Shown: one piece after another, positions 13,301 to 24,909 of the stretch
Numbering within the stretch: position 1 is the stretch's first letter
Layout: each line of letters opens with the position of its first letter
From: Apostichopus japonicus
Lineage: Eukaryota > Echinodermata > Holothuroidea > Aspidochirotida > Stichopodidae
NCBI RefSeq assembly: GCF_037975245.1
Contig: NC_092569.1
Location: 20,329,001-20,393,000, forward strand
Length of the DNA: 64,000 bases
Direction: 5' to 3'
The notes under the pieces: model-generated
Told to the model about the DNA's origin: nothing
The model's input: only the letters and a program-made list of their open reading frames with translations
Database searches by the model: none
Translations under genes and position numbers: made by a program

Positions 13301-16255
13301 TAATATAGACGGTATATTTGATTTTCACTAGAGAGGGGAGGTGTGACACAAAACCCAAACAGCAAACCTAATCCACCTAAACAAACCGCACCCCAACACA
13401 ACCGCACCCAGACACCACCACAACCCCGTATCTGAGCACTGTCTACAGTTTTACAGTGTAAACATGTTCCTCTTTGCGTTATACCTTTTCACATTACTCT
13501 TTAGGTTGTGAAAAGGCAAACTCATTTTCTGTTTCTCATTTTAATGCATTGCATAATTTACGCTAACACTTTCCTTTACATCCTTTGACCACATAACCTG
13601 TGGCGTATTACGTAAATAAGTAATGCGCTATAAAAAATCATACTATTATATCCTATTTACACATGTTTAAGGTTGTGGGCATTTTTGACCTTATTACGTC
13701 ATAACTCTAGTCTATTTTGTCATTTTGATATATACAACAATAGGCCAATGAGAATGGGGGAGAAGTTGCTGACATATTTAGTTTAGACAACCACATGCAT
13801 GTAATTTAGTTGCTCGCTTCAAAATTTGAGAATAAATAACATCTCTTTAAAAGAAACTGGTATAACAGTGTTAGTATAATATTTTATCTCCCCATCAATC
13901 AGATATTCCATCGTCGCGTTGATGGTTCTGTTGATTTCAATCGGACCTGGATCAGCTACAAAGAAGGCTTTGGTGATGTCGGTCATGAGTTTTGGTTGGG
14001 TAACGATAAACTGTATTACCTCACCAATCAAGGCAATTATCAACTCCGGGTTGATTTTGTGATCAGAGATGGTGATCCATTCTATGCTAAATTTGACCGG
14101 TTCCGTATCAACAATGAAAGTGACAACTATCGACTGTCTAGAATTGGAGAGTACAGCGGAAATGCAGGTTTGTGAACAGTTAGGCTATTGTGTGATTAAA
14201 CTTTATAACAGACAATCAATGCTTAAACGTCGTAAAACAAATTTCTCTCTCTTCTCTGAAATTAATTCGATGTAATCATGATTTAAAATCCAATCGGTTT
14301 AATTATAGTTGTCGTTGCTATAATTAAAATGTCAACGTGAAACCCTTCTGATTAGAATGATAATTTCAGGGCGATGGCAACAAGCCCGCCCTAGAAACTC
14401 GAGGGGGACTAATATGATGATATGTTGTATTCAAACCTGTGATTGGTGGACAATAGAACACCTCTAAAATAATAAGTAGCACATCGCTCAAACGAGCAAT
14501 TCCCAAGTAAAGCCAAACAATCGATCAAAAAAATCGATAACCAAATATTATGAAACACATATTTTCTTAACTTGTTTGAAATAATTGAGAGTGAAAAAGT
14601 TTAGTGAGCACGTTCCAGTGATAAATGTAATGGGACTTAAAGGAGGTTACATGGTACAATAAATATATTACAGACTGTAATATATACTGACACTATCCCT
14701 GATAATTTTCACGATGCATGCGCTACAGTAGTTTTGTTACCAATATGATTTTGTGGAAATATCCGTTTGAACTTACTTATGTATGTTTCTACAGACAATA
14801 CACAGATATACGCTAGTGCTGAAGGGACAATAAGTCAACAATGTCACAATATCCGTTGTAGCAGGATACGTCTTAATTTAAAATCACTCTCGTTGGACGA
14901 ATCCAGATCAATTTAAAGTTTTATGCTGAGCATATAAAAGCAATCCACGGAAGCTTTGAAAGCACATCCAATATTATATTAATATTAAGAAGAAGACAAG
15001 AGGAAACCATATGTTTCGGTTGACGTACGAGACACGTTAAGATCGTAGGATAATATGGACAGAAGGAGAAGTATATTCATTATAATATTAATAATAATTT
15101 GTGAATAGAATTTTTAAGTAAACTGGTAATATTTGGATGTCAAATATGTTTTGATTAAGTCTGGCAATGTATTTCTTTATACGTAAGCTGCATGTAATCA
15201 TTCCATGGTAATACACGCTATAATAATAATAATTAAATATTTCACACAAGTTTTATCAAAGATAGTGATTTTTTTTTTACATTGATTTCGCTTACGTAAA
15301 TTATGAGTAACTCCTTACCTGTATAAAGTTTGCATTTTATTACCACTTTTATGTTTATAATTTTATTTTGTTTTTATTGATGGCATTAAATAAAAATGAT
15401 ATTTCCGTATTTTAGACAGTAATCTTAAAAAGTATACAGACCAAGCGTTTAGCAGTTTGTCGGCATATTGAAAAATTAAAACAATGTAAAATAACAATGT
15501 CTTTTGGACCATATTCAAGTTTACTGTTAGTAACTCAAATTCAGGTGAAGCGGCAAGGAACTCAATTGGGGAGTGGGAAGGGGGGGGGGGTGGGAGTGGG
15601 TTTTCAAAACCTTTCAGGGATAGAGAGGCATGTGACATTGGGAAAACCACGTCCGTGAGAAAGACCCTATGTTAATTTTATTTGTTGTTTTTCAACGGCA
15701 CATTACTTTCATTAAAATTGTCTTTAAGTTGTCAAAATAGAGTATTTTCACAAAATTGGGAGGAAGTGAGAAATTCATCCCCAGCACTGTGCCCGGATCT
15801 TCTTCACTTTTATTTTGTTTTTATCTTTTATCTTCAAGCATTATAATATGATAATAGAGATTGGATAGTTGATAATATGATATCTCGTGATGTTTTGAGA
15901 TAATTTCCCAACTATGATGCATATTACTCTATCACGACGTTGATTGTTTATGGTTTTATTTTCAACTCAATATGCATTACCATAATTAAAATGCGTTCAT
16001 GGTATTGTTTAATATTTAGGTGGTGCTGGAGGTTTAAAGAATCGCTTGAATTATTCCTTCAGTACCTCGGACAAGAACAATGGAGGATGTTCGGATGACT
16101 ACCATTGTGGCTGGTGGTTCCGGGATTGTAATTTACGTTGCCTCAATGGTGACTATCATGCAGCGCGGAATGTAAGGTCAGGTGTATCCTGGTATAGAGA
16201 GTCTGGTTCCTATGATAATATCAAGTATACTGAGATGAAGATAAGGCCTGTCTAG
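5533..16255 (+). CDS. Gene A: secreted EGF / fibrinogen-domain lectin-like protein (FREP-type), 377 aa
   Basis: Seven exons join in frame: 5533-5587, 7950-8036, 10777-10848, 11246-11355, 12586-12894, 13903-14167, 16020-16255 (1134 nt including TAG). All introns are GT-AG. Residues 1-19 form a signal peptide, 20-48 a unique segment with one Cys, 49-108 a Ser/Thr-rich linker, about 118-165 an EGF-like domain (six Cys from 124 to 165, plus an extra Cys118), and about 170-377 the FBG domain. FBG hallmarks are DC-x-x-WYDAG at 171-179, GGGWT at 207-211, the [13 protein letters not shown] stretch, EFWLGN, GWWF at 330-333 and the terminal EMKIRP. Proteins of this type are extracellular pattern-recognition lectins in invertebrate immunity; ligand and specificity cannot be read from sequence. 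Possible N-glycosylation sites include NTT at 180 and NYS at 310. The start is the only ATG before the hydrophobic core. Confidence 0.9.
7224..7660 (+). mobile_element. Unit-A-specific insertion with 25-bp direct flanking repeats
   Basis: An identical 25-bp sequence lies at 7224-7248 and 7636-7660. Gene B has it once (about 27499-27523) with nothing inserted. The 387 bp between start with a CA/TA microsatellite and contain no coding domain. This may be a retroposed sequence with a long target-site duplication or a local duplication that captured a microsatellite; I cannot assign a family. Confidence 0.5.
7244..7321 (+). repeat. Compound CA/TA dinucleotide microsatellite
   Basis: About 17 CA units with one interruption, then about 20 TA units, at the left end of the unit-A-specific insertion in intron 1. 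Confidence 0.95.
7950..8036 (+). CDS. Gene A exon 2, unique N-terminal segment
   Basis: Symmetrical phase-1 exon of 87 nt reading [20 protein letters not shown] and then MQVHTANEG. It has a single Cys that could pair with the Cys of exon 4 or with Cys118. Gene B has H for Y in GYF. No domain match is recognised. Confidence 0.85.
8953..9022 (+). pseudogene. Relic linker exon (copy A)
   Basis: After a CTAG acceptor, the sequence aligns with the start of exon 4 ([15 protein letters not shown] against [16 protein letters not shown]) but has no usable donor and runs into intron-type sequence and a TAG. It appears to be a third, decayed copy of the linker-exon module. The inverted-repeat transposon lies just downstream. 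Confidence 0.6.
9208..10561. mobile_element. Non-autonomous inverted-repeat DNA transposon (1354 bp) in gene A intron 2
   Basis: The ends are perfect inverted repeats of about 31 bp (from 9208 inward and from 10561 inward), with looser inverted similarity beyond. A 9-bp direct repeat ACACGGGCC flanks it at 9199-9207 and 10562-10570. Gene C has the empty site: one copy (ACATGGGCT) at about 54600 with both flanks joined. There is no transposase ORF; short frames inside are not meaningful. A 9-bp duplication fits Mutator-like elements; an 8-bp reading would also permit hAT or P types, so the superfamily is open. Confidence 0.85.
10777..10848 (+). CDS. Gene A exon 3, short Ser/Thr linker
   Basis: Symmetrical phase-1 exon of 72 nt: [20 protein letters not shown], then TKD. 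It is a shorter version of gene C exons 3a and 3b, having lost 33 nt of the central GSSN part. The donor is GTAGGC. Confidence 0.85.
11246..11355 (+). CDS. Gene A exon 4, linker to EGF
   Basis: Enters in phase 1 and leaves in phase 0. Reads [20 protein letters not shown], then [16 protein letters not shown]. The acceptor must be the CTAG before TTACCAG; the CAG seven bases later would put the exon out of frame. One Cys lies just before the EGF exon. Confidence 0.88.
11356..12585 (+). other. Gene A intron 4
   Basis: AT-rich intron with the same counterpart in B (32136-33367) and C (55407-56630). I see no genes, transposons or strong repeats in it. Confidence 0.6.
12586..12894 (+). CDS. Gene A exon 5, EGF-like domain and start of FBG domain
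   Basis: A 309-nt, phase 0-0 exon of 103 codons (residues 109-211). The EGF-like Cys are at 124, 137, 143, 152, 154 and 165, with the usual C-x-C then GYxGxG spacing. The FBG domain begins with DC at 171-172, and its first disulfide partner is Cys202. The exon ends at GGGWT, where the intron splits the classic GGWTV-FQRR sequence. Its last 27 or so nt and the donor seed the downstream minisatellite. Confidence 0.93.
12866..13330 (+). repeat. Minisatellite copying exon-5 end and 5' splice site (copy A, about 6 units)
   Basis: Units of about 73-79 bp each repeat the exon-5 tail (TGACTGACGGAGGAGGATGG), the donor ACG|GTAAGT and about 45 bp of intron. The first unit is the real exon end; the sixth is degenerate. 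Some donors are mutated (GTAACT, GTAGGT, GTAAAT). Counted by eye. Confidence 0.9.
13903..14167 (+). CDS. Gene A exon 6, central FBG domain
   Basis: Phase 0 in, phase 1 out, residues 212-299. Begins [16 protein letters not shown], where B and C have [10 protein letters not shown]. Contains EFWLGN and the [10 protein letters not shown] segment. The donor GTTTGT is weak and the same in all three genes. Confidence 0.92.
14168..16019 (+). other. Gene A intron 6
   Basis: AT-rich. It lacks a block of about 250 bp that B (about 35962-36208) and C carry near the start. A G-rich run lies at about 15582-15591. No gene is seen. Confidence 0.55.
16020..16255 (+). CDS. Gene A exon 7, C-terminal FBG domain
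   Basis: Residues 300-377 and TAG. Contains [11 protein letters not shown] (the usual calcium-loop place), then CGWWFRDC and CLNGDYH. Besides the family Cys pair 323/336, there are two extra Cys at 329 and 340. Ends TEMKIRPV. Confidence 0.94.
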
Positions 16256-16378
16256 TGCGTTGTAGATGTTTAGAATAATTCTCAGCTTTGAATAATCTAG
16301 AGATAACTTAAACATTATACACAGAGAATGATGATAAACTGATCACCATCGGCAGTGAAACAAGTCATTGATGTTGAA

Positions 16379-16384
16379 AATAAA
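16379..16384 (+). other. Polyadenylation signal of gene A (candidate)
   Basis: AATAAA 124 nt after the stop codon, at the same place in genes B and C. Confidence 0.6.
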
Positions 16385-16593
16385 GAAACTGCTATCATTC
16401 TTATCATGATGCATATTAAATGTTGTTACACAGAGTGAACTTGTAAGTATTTTGGTAAATAGCTACTATATTTCCCTTTATATTACTCTAATATGTAATC
16501 TATAGACATTACGATTCAAGTAAGTGTCTGGAAGTTAGCAGCTTCCTTATTTTTCTTGTTGTCGTGTTTTTGTCTTTCTTTGATTTTTTTTTC

Positions 16594-16905
16594 ATTATGT
16601 TATAATAACTGGTTACCTTCCATACCTCACAGATCACTAGTTTATTGACTCATGTGTATAAATTGTAGCCTACGGGTTCTTAATGATAACAACAGATTTA
16701 CGTTAGAGCTGATAATTATAACCTCAGCTGGAATTTAGCAACTTCTGCTTTTTTTTTTATAAAAACAAATTATGTTATAATAACTGGTTACCTTTCATAC
16801 CTCACAGATCACTACTGGATTGACTGATGTGTGTTAATTGTAGCCTGTGGGTTCTTAATGATAACAACAGATTAACGTTAGAGCTGATAATTATCACCTC
16901 AGCTG
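16594..16905 (+). repeat. Direct duplication of about 150 bp downstream of gene A
   Basis: Two copies start at the same ATGTTATAATAACTGGTTAC motif and end near CCTCAGCTG. Unit C has both copies (about 61644-61955); unit B has one (about 38640-38775). Confidence 0.8.
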
Positions 16906-18329
16906 ACAGACCTACTTAGAAATATAAATCATTCAAGTACAGATGCTTATTGGGCAAAGTAAATTAGAATAATTGTTAAATTGGACAGGGTTGTCAGTTG
17001 GTATATTAAATAATACATCGGTTATTACTAATTGATTGGTAAAATACTGCCTTTGTTTTAAATTGTAACTGACATACTTTCTCACCAGGATTTAAACATC
17101 TACTCTGGCTGTATTGTAACAAGCTATAAATAAATTCAAAGCAGGAAAAGTTATCGTTGTTAACAATCTACATTAATGATTATAAAACAGTCTATGTACT
17201 ATCATTCTTTATAAATCTTCTTTGTCGATCCAGAAATTATTGCAAATTTATTCGAAAAATATCCGCGAAGAAGAATACAACAGAAAAGAAAATCAAGAAA
17301 GAGAGATAAATATTAGTATATATTACGATTTGTTTTGCGACGAAATTAGTAATAGTTTCAAAATTGTAGGCAAAATCGGATAATGCCGGACGAAGAATTG
17401 GCTAAGATTGTATTTATTCACTATTATTCTTCAATAATGGTAAAGGCGAAGCAAAACCATATCAATTATTTATTTGTAGTTAATATCCATCCCATTTCCC
17501 CTTCCCTTATCATCGTGTACAATTATCATTGAGTATAATTTCACTTTAATCTATTTCAAATGATTATAGGAAGAAAACATTCAAAATCATTTTTTGTAAA
17601 TATAGTTATAAATATTATTTGGAGATTCGATAAATATATGTAGTCACTCAAAAGTCAGCTTATTTCTTGTTATTGCCCTGTTTTCGTCGTTTTTTCTGTC
17701 TCCATAATGTCTCTAAAATGTCTTCTATAGTTTGGACCAATTCCAAGTTTAACAACCACCATCGTATGTTCAGATATATTAAATGGATTACCCATACCTA
17801 ATATGCCAATTTACTTAATCCCGACTCCCCAATCTGCTAATTAATATAATCCGTCATCGATATGTCACTTTAGAAACCTGTTGTAGTTTCCATCGTTAAC
17901 GATTATGTCATGATTCACCCCCCCCCCCCTCTGTCCTCCCCCAGGAATCAGATTCCCTACATCGGAACCAGCTTCAACGGTCCCACGGTCACACTTGCTC
18001 CTTTATCAGTTTATTAAATCCTGGATCCGTCTCAGATGACAATAGGTTCTTTCACTGACTGATGACGGTTGAGTCATTCTCGAGGAAACGATGTGTGATA
18101 TTCTGTCTGTGTATGTATGTATGTATGGGGGGGGGGGGTTGGGGTGTGGAGTGGAGTGGTGGGGAGATTCGAGCGTTAGGCTGCGTTATCTGACTGAGTA
18201 TCATTGCCAGGCTAGTAAAATGAATATGAACATCAGAAAAGACACTCAGGTAAAAATATTTGACATTATTCTATTTATGAGATTTCTCGAAATGAACGAA
18301 ATATACGGAATGAAACGGTATGAAAGGGT

Positions 18330-18504
18330 ATGAACGGGATGAACGGGATGAATGGGATGAGCGGGATGAGCGGGATGAGCGGGATGAGCGGGATGAGCGG
18401 GATGAACGGGATGAACGGGATGAACAGGATGAGCTGGATGCACGAGATGATCGGGATGACCGGGAACGAACGAACGAACGAACGAACGAACAAACGATCG
18501 AACG
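18330..18504 (+). repeat. 9-bp GATGAGCGG minisatellite and AACG repeats (unit A)
   Basis: A run of GATGARCGG units to about 18455, then AACG tetranucleotides. Open frames here in several registers (repeated RDE or SGM) are repeat artefacts. The same locus is larger in B and C. Confidence 0.9.
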
Positions 18505-20444
18505 AATTAAATTGAATTGAATGGAATCAAATTAAAACCAAGGAATGAAATCCATCGAATTGAAATCTGTTGAAATTCATCGACGAAATCGATGAAAAAT
18601 CGGTATATCGATGAAATCGATAACCCATGTTGAGTAAGGTGCAGAGGTATACTATTATATTTAATTTGTTCATATTTGGCAAACCATTAATGTCACAATA
18701 ATCCAAAAATATCCCAAACTAGAAATTTTACTATAAAAAATAAATTTAAAAGTTTACTTACTTTGTCAGTGAACGATCAACATCCTTTTAATGAGTAGGT
18801 CAAAGATCGTTTCCGGTCAACAATAATGAAATTATAAAAACTAATTACACCCGCTATTTAAACTAAGTACAGTATCATATAACTTTTTTTATGATTTTAT
18901 GTATGAAGCCTGTATGAATACCATATTTAATATAACTGTTTCTTTTATCTTGTTTGTTTCTTTGTTATACTTTCTTTCATTGGATGTCAAAAAAAAAAGA
19001 ACTGCACTAAAAGAACGAATGTGAAAACCGAGAATACTCTCCCATAACGTTCACTCTGGTTTAGTAGTGTAAATGTAATACGTAGATTGGAGTCGATCTT
19101 AATCTTCACATCAAACACCGATAAATATGTTTAACCTTAATAATTATTCGTGCAATTTACAGTGTGCAGCATTGCAAGTTACACTACCAACGAAAACAAA
19201 GCACAGGCCAGTATATGTTACTCGTACGTACTTTCATAGATGCGTAGTATTTTACTTGCTTACTAAGATCGTTAATATGAATACCAGAATTCCGAGCTAT
19301 TTGAAAGAAATGCAATAAAACCAGGATTATTCGAACTTCAAACTGTTAGGCAACGAATCCGAAACACTAGTAAATTTCTGCAGAAGAGCGCGACGTGATT
19401 TGAACTGTGTCATACGGTAAACGTTGTAGTGTGATAGTGATGTAGTGATATAGTGATCTATTTCCGCACCGCCACTTATAAACAACAGCTCATTATATGT
19501 TGGATGTTATCACAGTAAGCGTCAGCCCCGAACGAGTGTAGTCAATAATCTAACACTGGAAGCGTATATGATTTCTAGAAGGATACGTCTATAGATTTAC
19601 GTAAACATTGGATGGTTTGGTATGTATTGAATGATCTTAGCACTAACCATACGCTATTGTTTAGGTACCATCACCATACATAAAGCATGTTGTATGCTTA
19701 TCGTATTCAATTTACGCTCTTTACATTGTTTGTGATTTAATTTGTTGATTTCATTAGTAATATCAATGTCATAATACAGTACGCCATATTCTCAAATCTA
19801 GGCATAGTTGACTTCAAACGACTAACGAGAAAACAGCAATATCTGCCAGTGTATATTTGTTTGTGTATCGTCACTTTATCCTGTATAACGAAGTACGCGA
19901 AAATTATTTTTTAATAATCCAATGGATTGTGTAGTTTATAGGCAGCTGATTTAAGTTCCTTTGAAAACAAACTGAGGAGAGAGTCTCAGTTTGGTTGATT
20001 AATCTTTAGTCACGTTTAACTAGTATTGACTGTCTTGGTATAGTTTTGATCAATGCTACTGTCATCCAATGGAAGAAGGAACGAAGGTGTACTGAAGATA
20101 TTCCAGAAAAGCTGAGCTTTTTACATACAAGCGATTACACAAGGTCACCGTGAAGGAAGAAAAGTTGAGGGATGACCATCGAAAGACGACCACGTAAGTA
20201 TGCATTCAAAATGATGCATCTCGCGTCAGTATGGACAGCGGTGGATGTGGACATAACCGTTTACATGCCCTACTACTCCCCTGTTTAAAAATGCTTCAAA
20301 GGTGCCTCAAATAAGCTCATGCTTAGCATTGGATTGAACATGTACCTACAGTACAGATATGCGTCACTTTTTAGATGAACGGCGAGGTAATTATGACGTC
20401 AGCGATAAGTTTGTTTTTCATTTGCAAGCGAAGATGTTCACAAG

Positions 20445-20693
20445 TTGTCATTGTGCAGTCTTCAACAAACCAATAGTATCACAGCACTTCCAGAAGATCG
20501 ACGAAAGGTTGAACGTGACCGAGATCGCTTGATTAAACTCGTTCGAGGCGCTCTTCAAGACAAACAGAACATGACGTCATGTGTATCCAACATCGAAGAG
20601 TCCAAAAGTAATCCCAGACTGAAGCAAAAGCTGAAAGCTAGGACAAATCGGTTTGTCTACAAACCTGAGATAATTTCCATATTTAAATTTTAG
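20445..20693 (+). CDS. Small unrecognised ORF, 82 aa (copy B)
   Basis: Open from ATG to TAG, with a charged middle (EDRRKVERDRDRLIKLVRG). Copy A is interrupted by a stop and copy C has different ends (44771-45037). No domain is recognised and there is no clear promoter. It could be an exon of a neighbouring gene or a non-functional ORF; conservation of such recent copies proves little. Confidence 0.2.
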   Translation: MSLCSLQQTNSITALPEDRRKVERDRDRLIKLVRGALQDKQNMTSCVSNIEESKSNPRLKQKLKARTNRFVYKPEIISIFKF

Positions 20694-23578
20694 TAACTGA
20701 TTGATATACCAATATGATTTTATCTATGTTGTGACTGTAACAGTTGAACAGAAAGTATTTTCATTTCTAGTTACATCAGCTAATATGACTATGAATCAGC
20801 AAAGTGACTTTTTTGGTGTTTTTTTTTTTTTGCTGTAGGTTCTATTTAATGGCATTACAATGTAAGACTCTTGTTTCTCGATCACTGAAAAATCCTAATT
20901 CAGCTTCATGCATACAGGGTGGATATATACATACCGAAGGAAATTCGTCAGGGACATTAAATGTCACCATGTGTTGCAAACTCGTAGACCTTACTAGAGC
21001 AGACATGTCTCTGTTTTCCAATTTGACAATCAATACCGTTAATCTCTGCTCCTTCATGTGTTGCTTCAATTTGAACAAATTATAACCTTAACTTGGAATG
21101 GTCACAATCGTTCTTACTCCACAGCGTTGCTTTATTAATTAACAGTTTGAGAAGGTGGCTGATTAAATTGCTTTTCATCCTGATTGTGTATATTCGTCAT
21201 TTGTAAACTATATAAATATTAACCTTATTGGCCAAAACATATATGATTAGTTTGCTTTATTATTATTATTGATTCCTTGTTTACATGTGAACCGTATATA
21301 ATGCACATAAAATAAAGTCATGTAAAGTAGGAGATGATAAAAACTGGAATGATCATTACAAAAACACCCACTTGGCAGCTCCTCTATATGGGCAAACGGG
21401 ACGCCATTATGAGAATAACAAATAGGAGATTAATGAAAAGAATATGAATCGTACGTTGCTAGGAGGAACCGAAATTTGTCAACACTGTGAATAAAGAAGA
21501 TATGACATAAAAGAAACCTGTTCATAAAATTAACTACTCTTCAGCAGACTGGTGTGTACTTAATTGATTTACTATATACTGAATATGGCATTATATTGGC
21601 AGGTTTATGATTTAGATCTACATTGTAAATATTCATTATTCTTCAACAGCCTGGTGCGTATTCAAGTTAATAAACTATAAACTGTATATGGCTTTAGAGT
21701 ACTAAGTGAGCGATTTGCAGCTAAATTGTCTATAATAGTAACAAGTTGCAATAACCAATACAATATCACTGTCTGTCTATCTATCTGTTCTGTAACATGA
21801 TTGTACAACATCTGACTTTTTTGACCGTACTAAGACATACTCGATACTAATAGCTAGTACAGTAAATACTGTTCATATTCCACAACCGTGCATCGGTAAC
21901 TACTGCCCTGTGTTCGCAACACGGTAACATGTGTTACAGGTGGCACAGTAATTACTGCAAAGCTGTTACACGTTGCACTACGAGTCCGAAAGGTGGAAAT
22001 GCGCAGCGACTGGGTAACGAAGACTACTCACTAGCCGTACAATACGGAGTGCGTGGTCGGCGCTGGCACAACACGTAGCCGACACACTGCGGTGGTTATT
22101 TTAAACTGCATGCGAGATTCAGATGGTAGCCTAACTTTTCTTGAATCCTATTAGTAAATCCATTTGATTGAAACATTCTTCACGGACAGGTGAGTGTGTG
22201 AAAATCTCAAATAGATACAGAACAGATACACAAAATGCAACCTAAGGTGGTGGAGGGGGGACCAGGATTTGCCTAATGGGTAGTTCCACGTCTAAATTAG
22301 GCAATTACATAGAATTGTTACTAGAATTTACATTAACATGTGAACAAATTGTTATTTTTTTCAATAAATCATCCTCGTTTAGTAATATGGAATAATATGT
22401 CCTGCACTGTTCACAACACGGAGAAATAATGTTTCTATACGGAAGGTTCTAAACTATATCAAAAGAGATGTGAGAAAGCATTATTATTAGCAAGACTAAG
22501 TCCCTTTAGCATATGAGCCGTATAAAATGCATATAAAATAAAGCCATGAAAAGTAGGAGATTATAAAAACCTGAATGAATATTACGAGAAAACAAAAAAT
22601 CGACAGTTCCCAGTAAAGTTCAAACAAGACGCTATTATAAAAAGCAAAATAGAAGATTAATGAAAAGGAAATAAATCTAAGGTTGCTAGGAGAAACCTGG
22701 ATTTTAAAGACTGTTAATAAGGGAGAAATCAATTATGAAAAAAACCTGATATAGAACGACACAAGAAACAATTGACATCTCCAGCATAAGGCCAAATATA
22801 GCCTCATTATGAAAAAGAAAATAAAAAGAGAAAATTAATAAAGAGGATAACAATGTATATTGTGCCTTTTCTAGGATGAACAGTCCTTTTTCATTCACTA
22901 TGTAAAGGGAAAAAGGAGAAAGAAACGAAAGCCGTCCATACTCATTAATATGAATTTAACAAGTCGGTTAATTATTATTTGTCCTGATTATACTGTAAGG
23001 CATTAACTCCAGCTATATGCTTCGTGTGGCTTTAGATTGCGAAGTGTTTGAATTACGCCTACATTCAAAGTGACTTATTGCAGTAAGGTACATGTCTGTA
23101 TCAACTCCTGTTTGTTTCTGTTCACGTGACAAAAACATAAAAATGCATGATCCTATATTTCCCGAGCATTACATGTCGAACACACATATACTATTCATGA
23201 CCGACTATTTAAGATGTGGTAAGTAAACTCCATAGAAATTTAACGGTAATTCATAGCATCGTACCATTCTGTTTGCACAGAAACTTATACACCTGAGTAA
23301 CTTTGACCATGATAGTATTACCATGACGTGGTACAGTAATACTTCTATACGGATAATAAACCTATGTTATCAGTAACATTGATTTAATGTATAATTGATA
23401 TTATTACAAACAGTGGTTTTCGTGTCATGGAAGACCCGACTGAAAGGTATCTTTACCGTTTCGATTTCATTGATAAAATAGTTCGAGGTGAATCTTTGCA
23501 GCTGTAGATCATTTACCACCATCCTTCGTAACAATCTCATAAACAAAATGTTTGAAAATGAAACTCACCCCACTCAAT

Positions 23579-23624
23579 CCGTCCGTCCGTCCGTCCGTCC
23601 GTCCGTCCGTCCGTCCGTCCGTCC
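23579..23624 (+). repeat. GTCC microsatellite (copy B)
   Basis: About eleven GTCC units, longer than in copy A. Confidence 0.95.
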
Positions 23625-24909
23625 ACCTATCCATCCATTCCGTCCGTCCAACCATCCATTCCGTCCGTCTATCTTACACCGGCTACTCCCATTTTCATAA
23701 GTGACAAAAAGGCTTAAAATTACAGCCATAAGGGAATTGATGAATATCCATGAACCTTTTAATTGCTCGACAACATATGTCAATTTCTTAAAATCGATAT
23801 AGTACATCAGAACAGGTGCCAACATTCGGAATTAGACTCTGCTGAAATCTTAGAAAAATGTACATATGAACTTCTGTCATAACTAAAAACCAATTAAAAC
23901 GCCCTTTTTGTATAATAAGAAAATAAGAAATCAAAGTCTCAGCTCTTTGACTGCATATGTGGAAAAGAAAACGAAACCGATTTTGGAACAAATTTAAATT
24001 TAGGAAATGAGTTAGAAACAGATTTAACTAACATGTCTTGGAGTTGATATCTACAGTTTATCAATACTGCGCAAAAATAATGTATGCTGAAAAGTATTAT
24101 CGTCTACTTGAAAAGAAAATTAATGTACCCTTCCATGCCTGTTGCGACCATCGTGTGATGTAATAGGATGTTCTTTTTAATATGTTTTTATTTTCACTTC
24201 TTTATCAAAGTTTCACAAGCTTTGAGACAATGAAATAGATATGTGTTTTCCCCAAAAACTAGACCCATGTTGATATTAATAACCAAAGATGAGATCTTTA
24301 TTTCATTCACCTACTGAAAAACTCAAAGCAAATATCATAAATAACCGTTGCCACATATTTATTTGGTTGCGTACCCCTGCATTGTGCCTATATTCGAACC
24401 TCTTCTCCTCCCCCACCTCTTCTCAAATTTAGGTAGATTAGATCAACAAATACAAATGTCCATCCTAAAACCAAGTGCAAACATGACTATAAACTGAATT
24501 TTTGTGGGACTCTAGACTTATGCTACCATGTGATATTATACGGGCAACCCCCCTCCCCCCACCACCCACCCATACAACAGTCTTGGTGAAGACAATGGAT
24601 CGAGGAATAAATGTTTGGAATACTCATTCTGTTTCACTTCTTTCTTTTTATGCCAATAGTACAACACAGAGTGCAGCTGTAAGACTACAGATACAGCCAA
24701 GATACACAGTTAACCACGTTCTGCTATAAACACTAACCAACTTTTACACGCGTATAGACCGCTTGAATTTGATACTATTTATTCAATATCCTGAGTAAGT
24801 ACACTCCAAGGATACAATAGGCAATTTAAGTAGTGTCCTACATGTGAAAGCAATATATGATTCCACATGTATAGTGTATACTGCATTAGTATACAACGTC
24901 AATGAACTT

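Larger units (their letters stand above)
16256..20444 (+). other. Spacer downstream of gene A
   Basis: Contains a direct duplication of about 150 bp (about 16594-16745 and 16770-16905), shared with unit C but single in B. It also holds C- and G-runs (about 17918-17929 and 18126-18136), the 9-bp minisatellite and AACG repeats. No gene is supported. Confidence 0.6.
1..20479 (+). repeat. Tandem segmental-duplication unit A (left edge outside window)
   Basis: Base 1 matches base 20480 and base 44875, and the order of recognisable blocks is the same in all three units: a small ORF relic, a spacer with GTCC repeats, a GA-rich tract, the lectin gene, a spacer, a 9-bp minisatellite and a final spacer. 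By eye, A and B are nearly identical over most of their length, introns included. Unit A lacks the hAT-like MITE found in B and C. It carries its own roughly 390-bp insertion in intron 1. The true left end of the unit is not visible. Confidence 0.9.

Noticed and set aside
12866-13330. Regularly spaced repeats resembling a CRISPR array
   Set aside because: The units are contiguous 76-bp tandem repeats without unique spacers, and the genome is eukaryotic.
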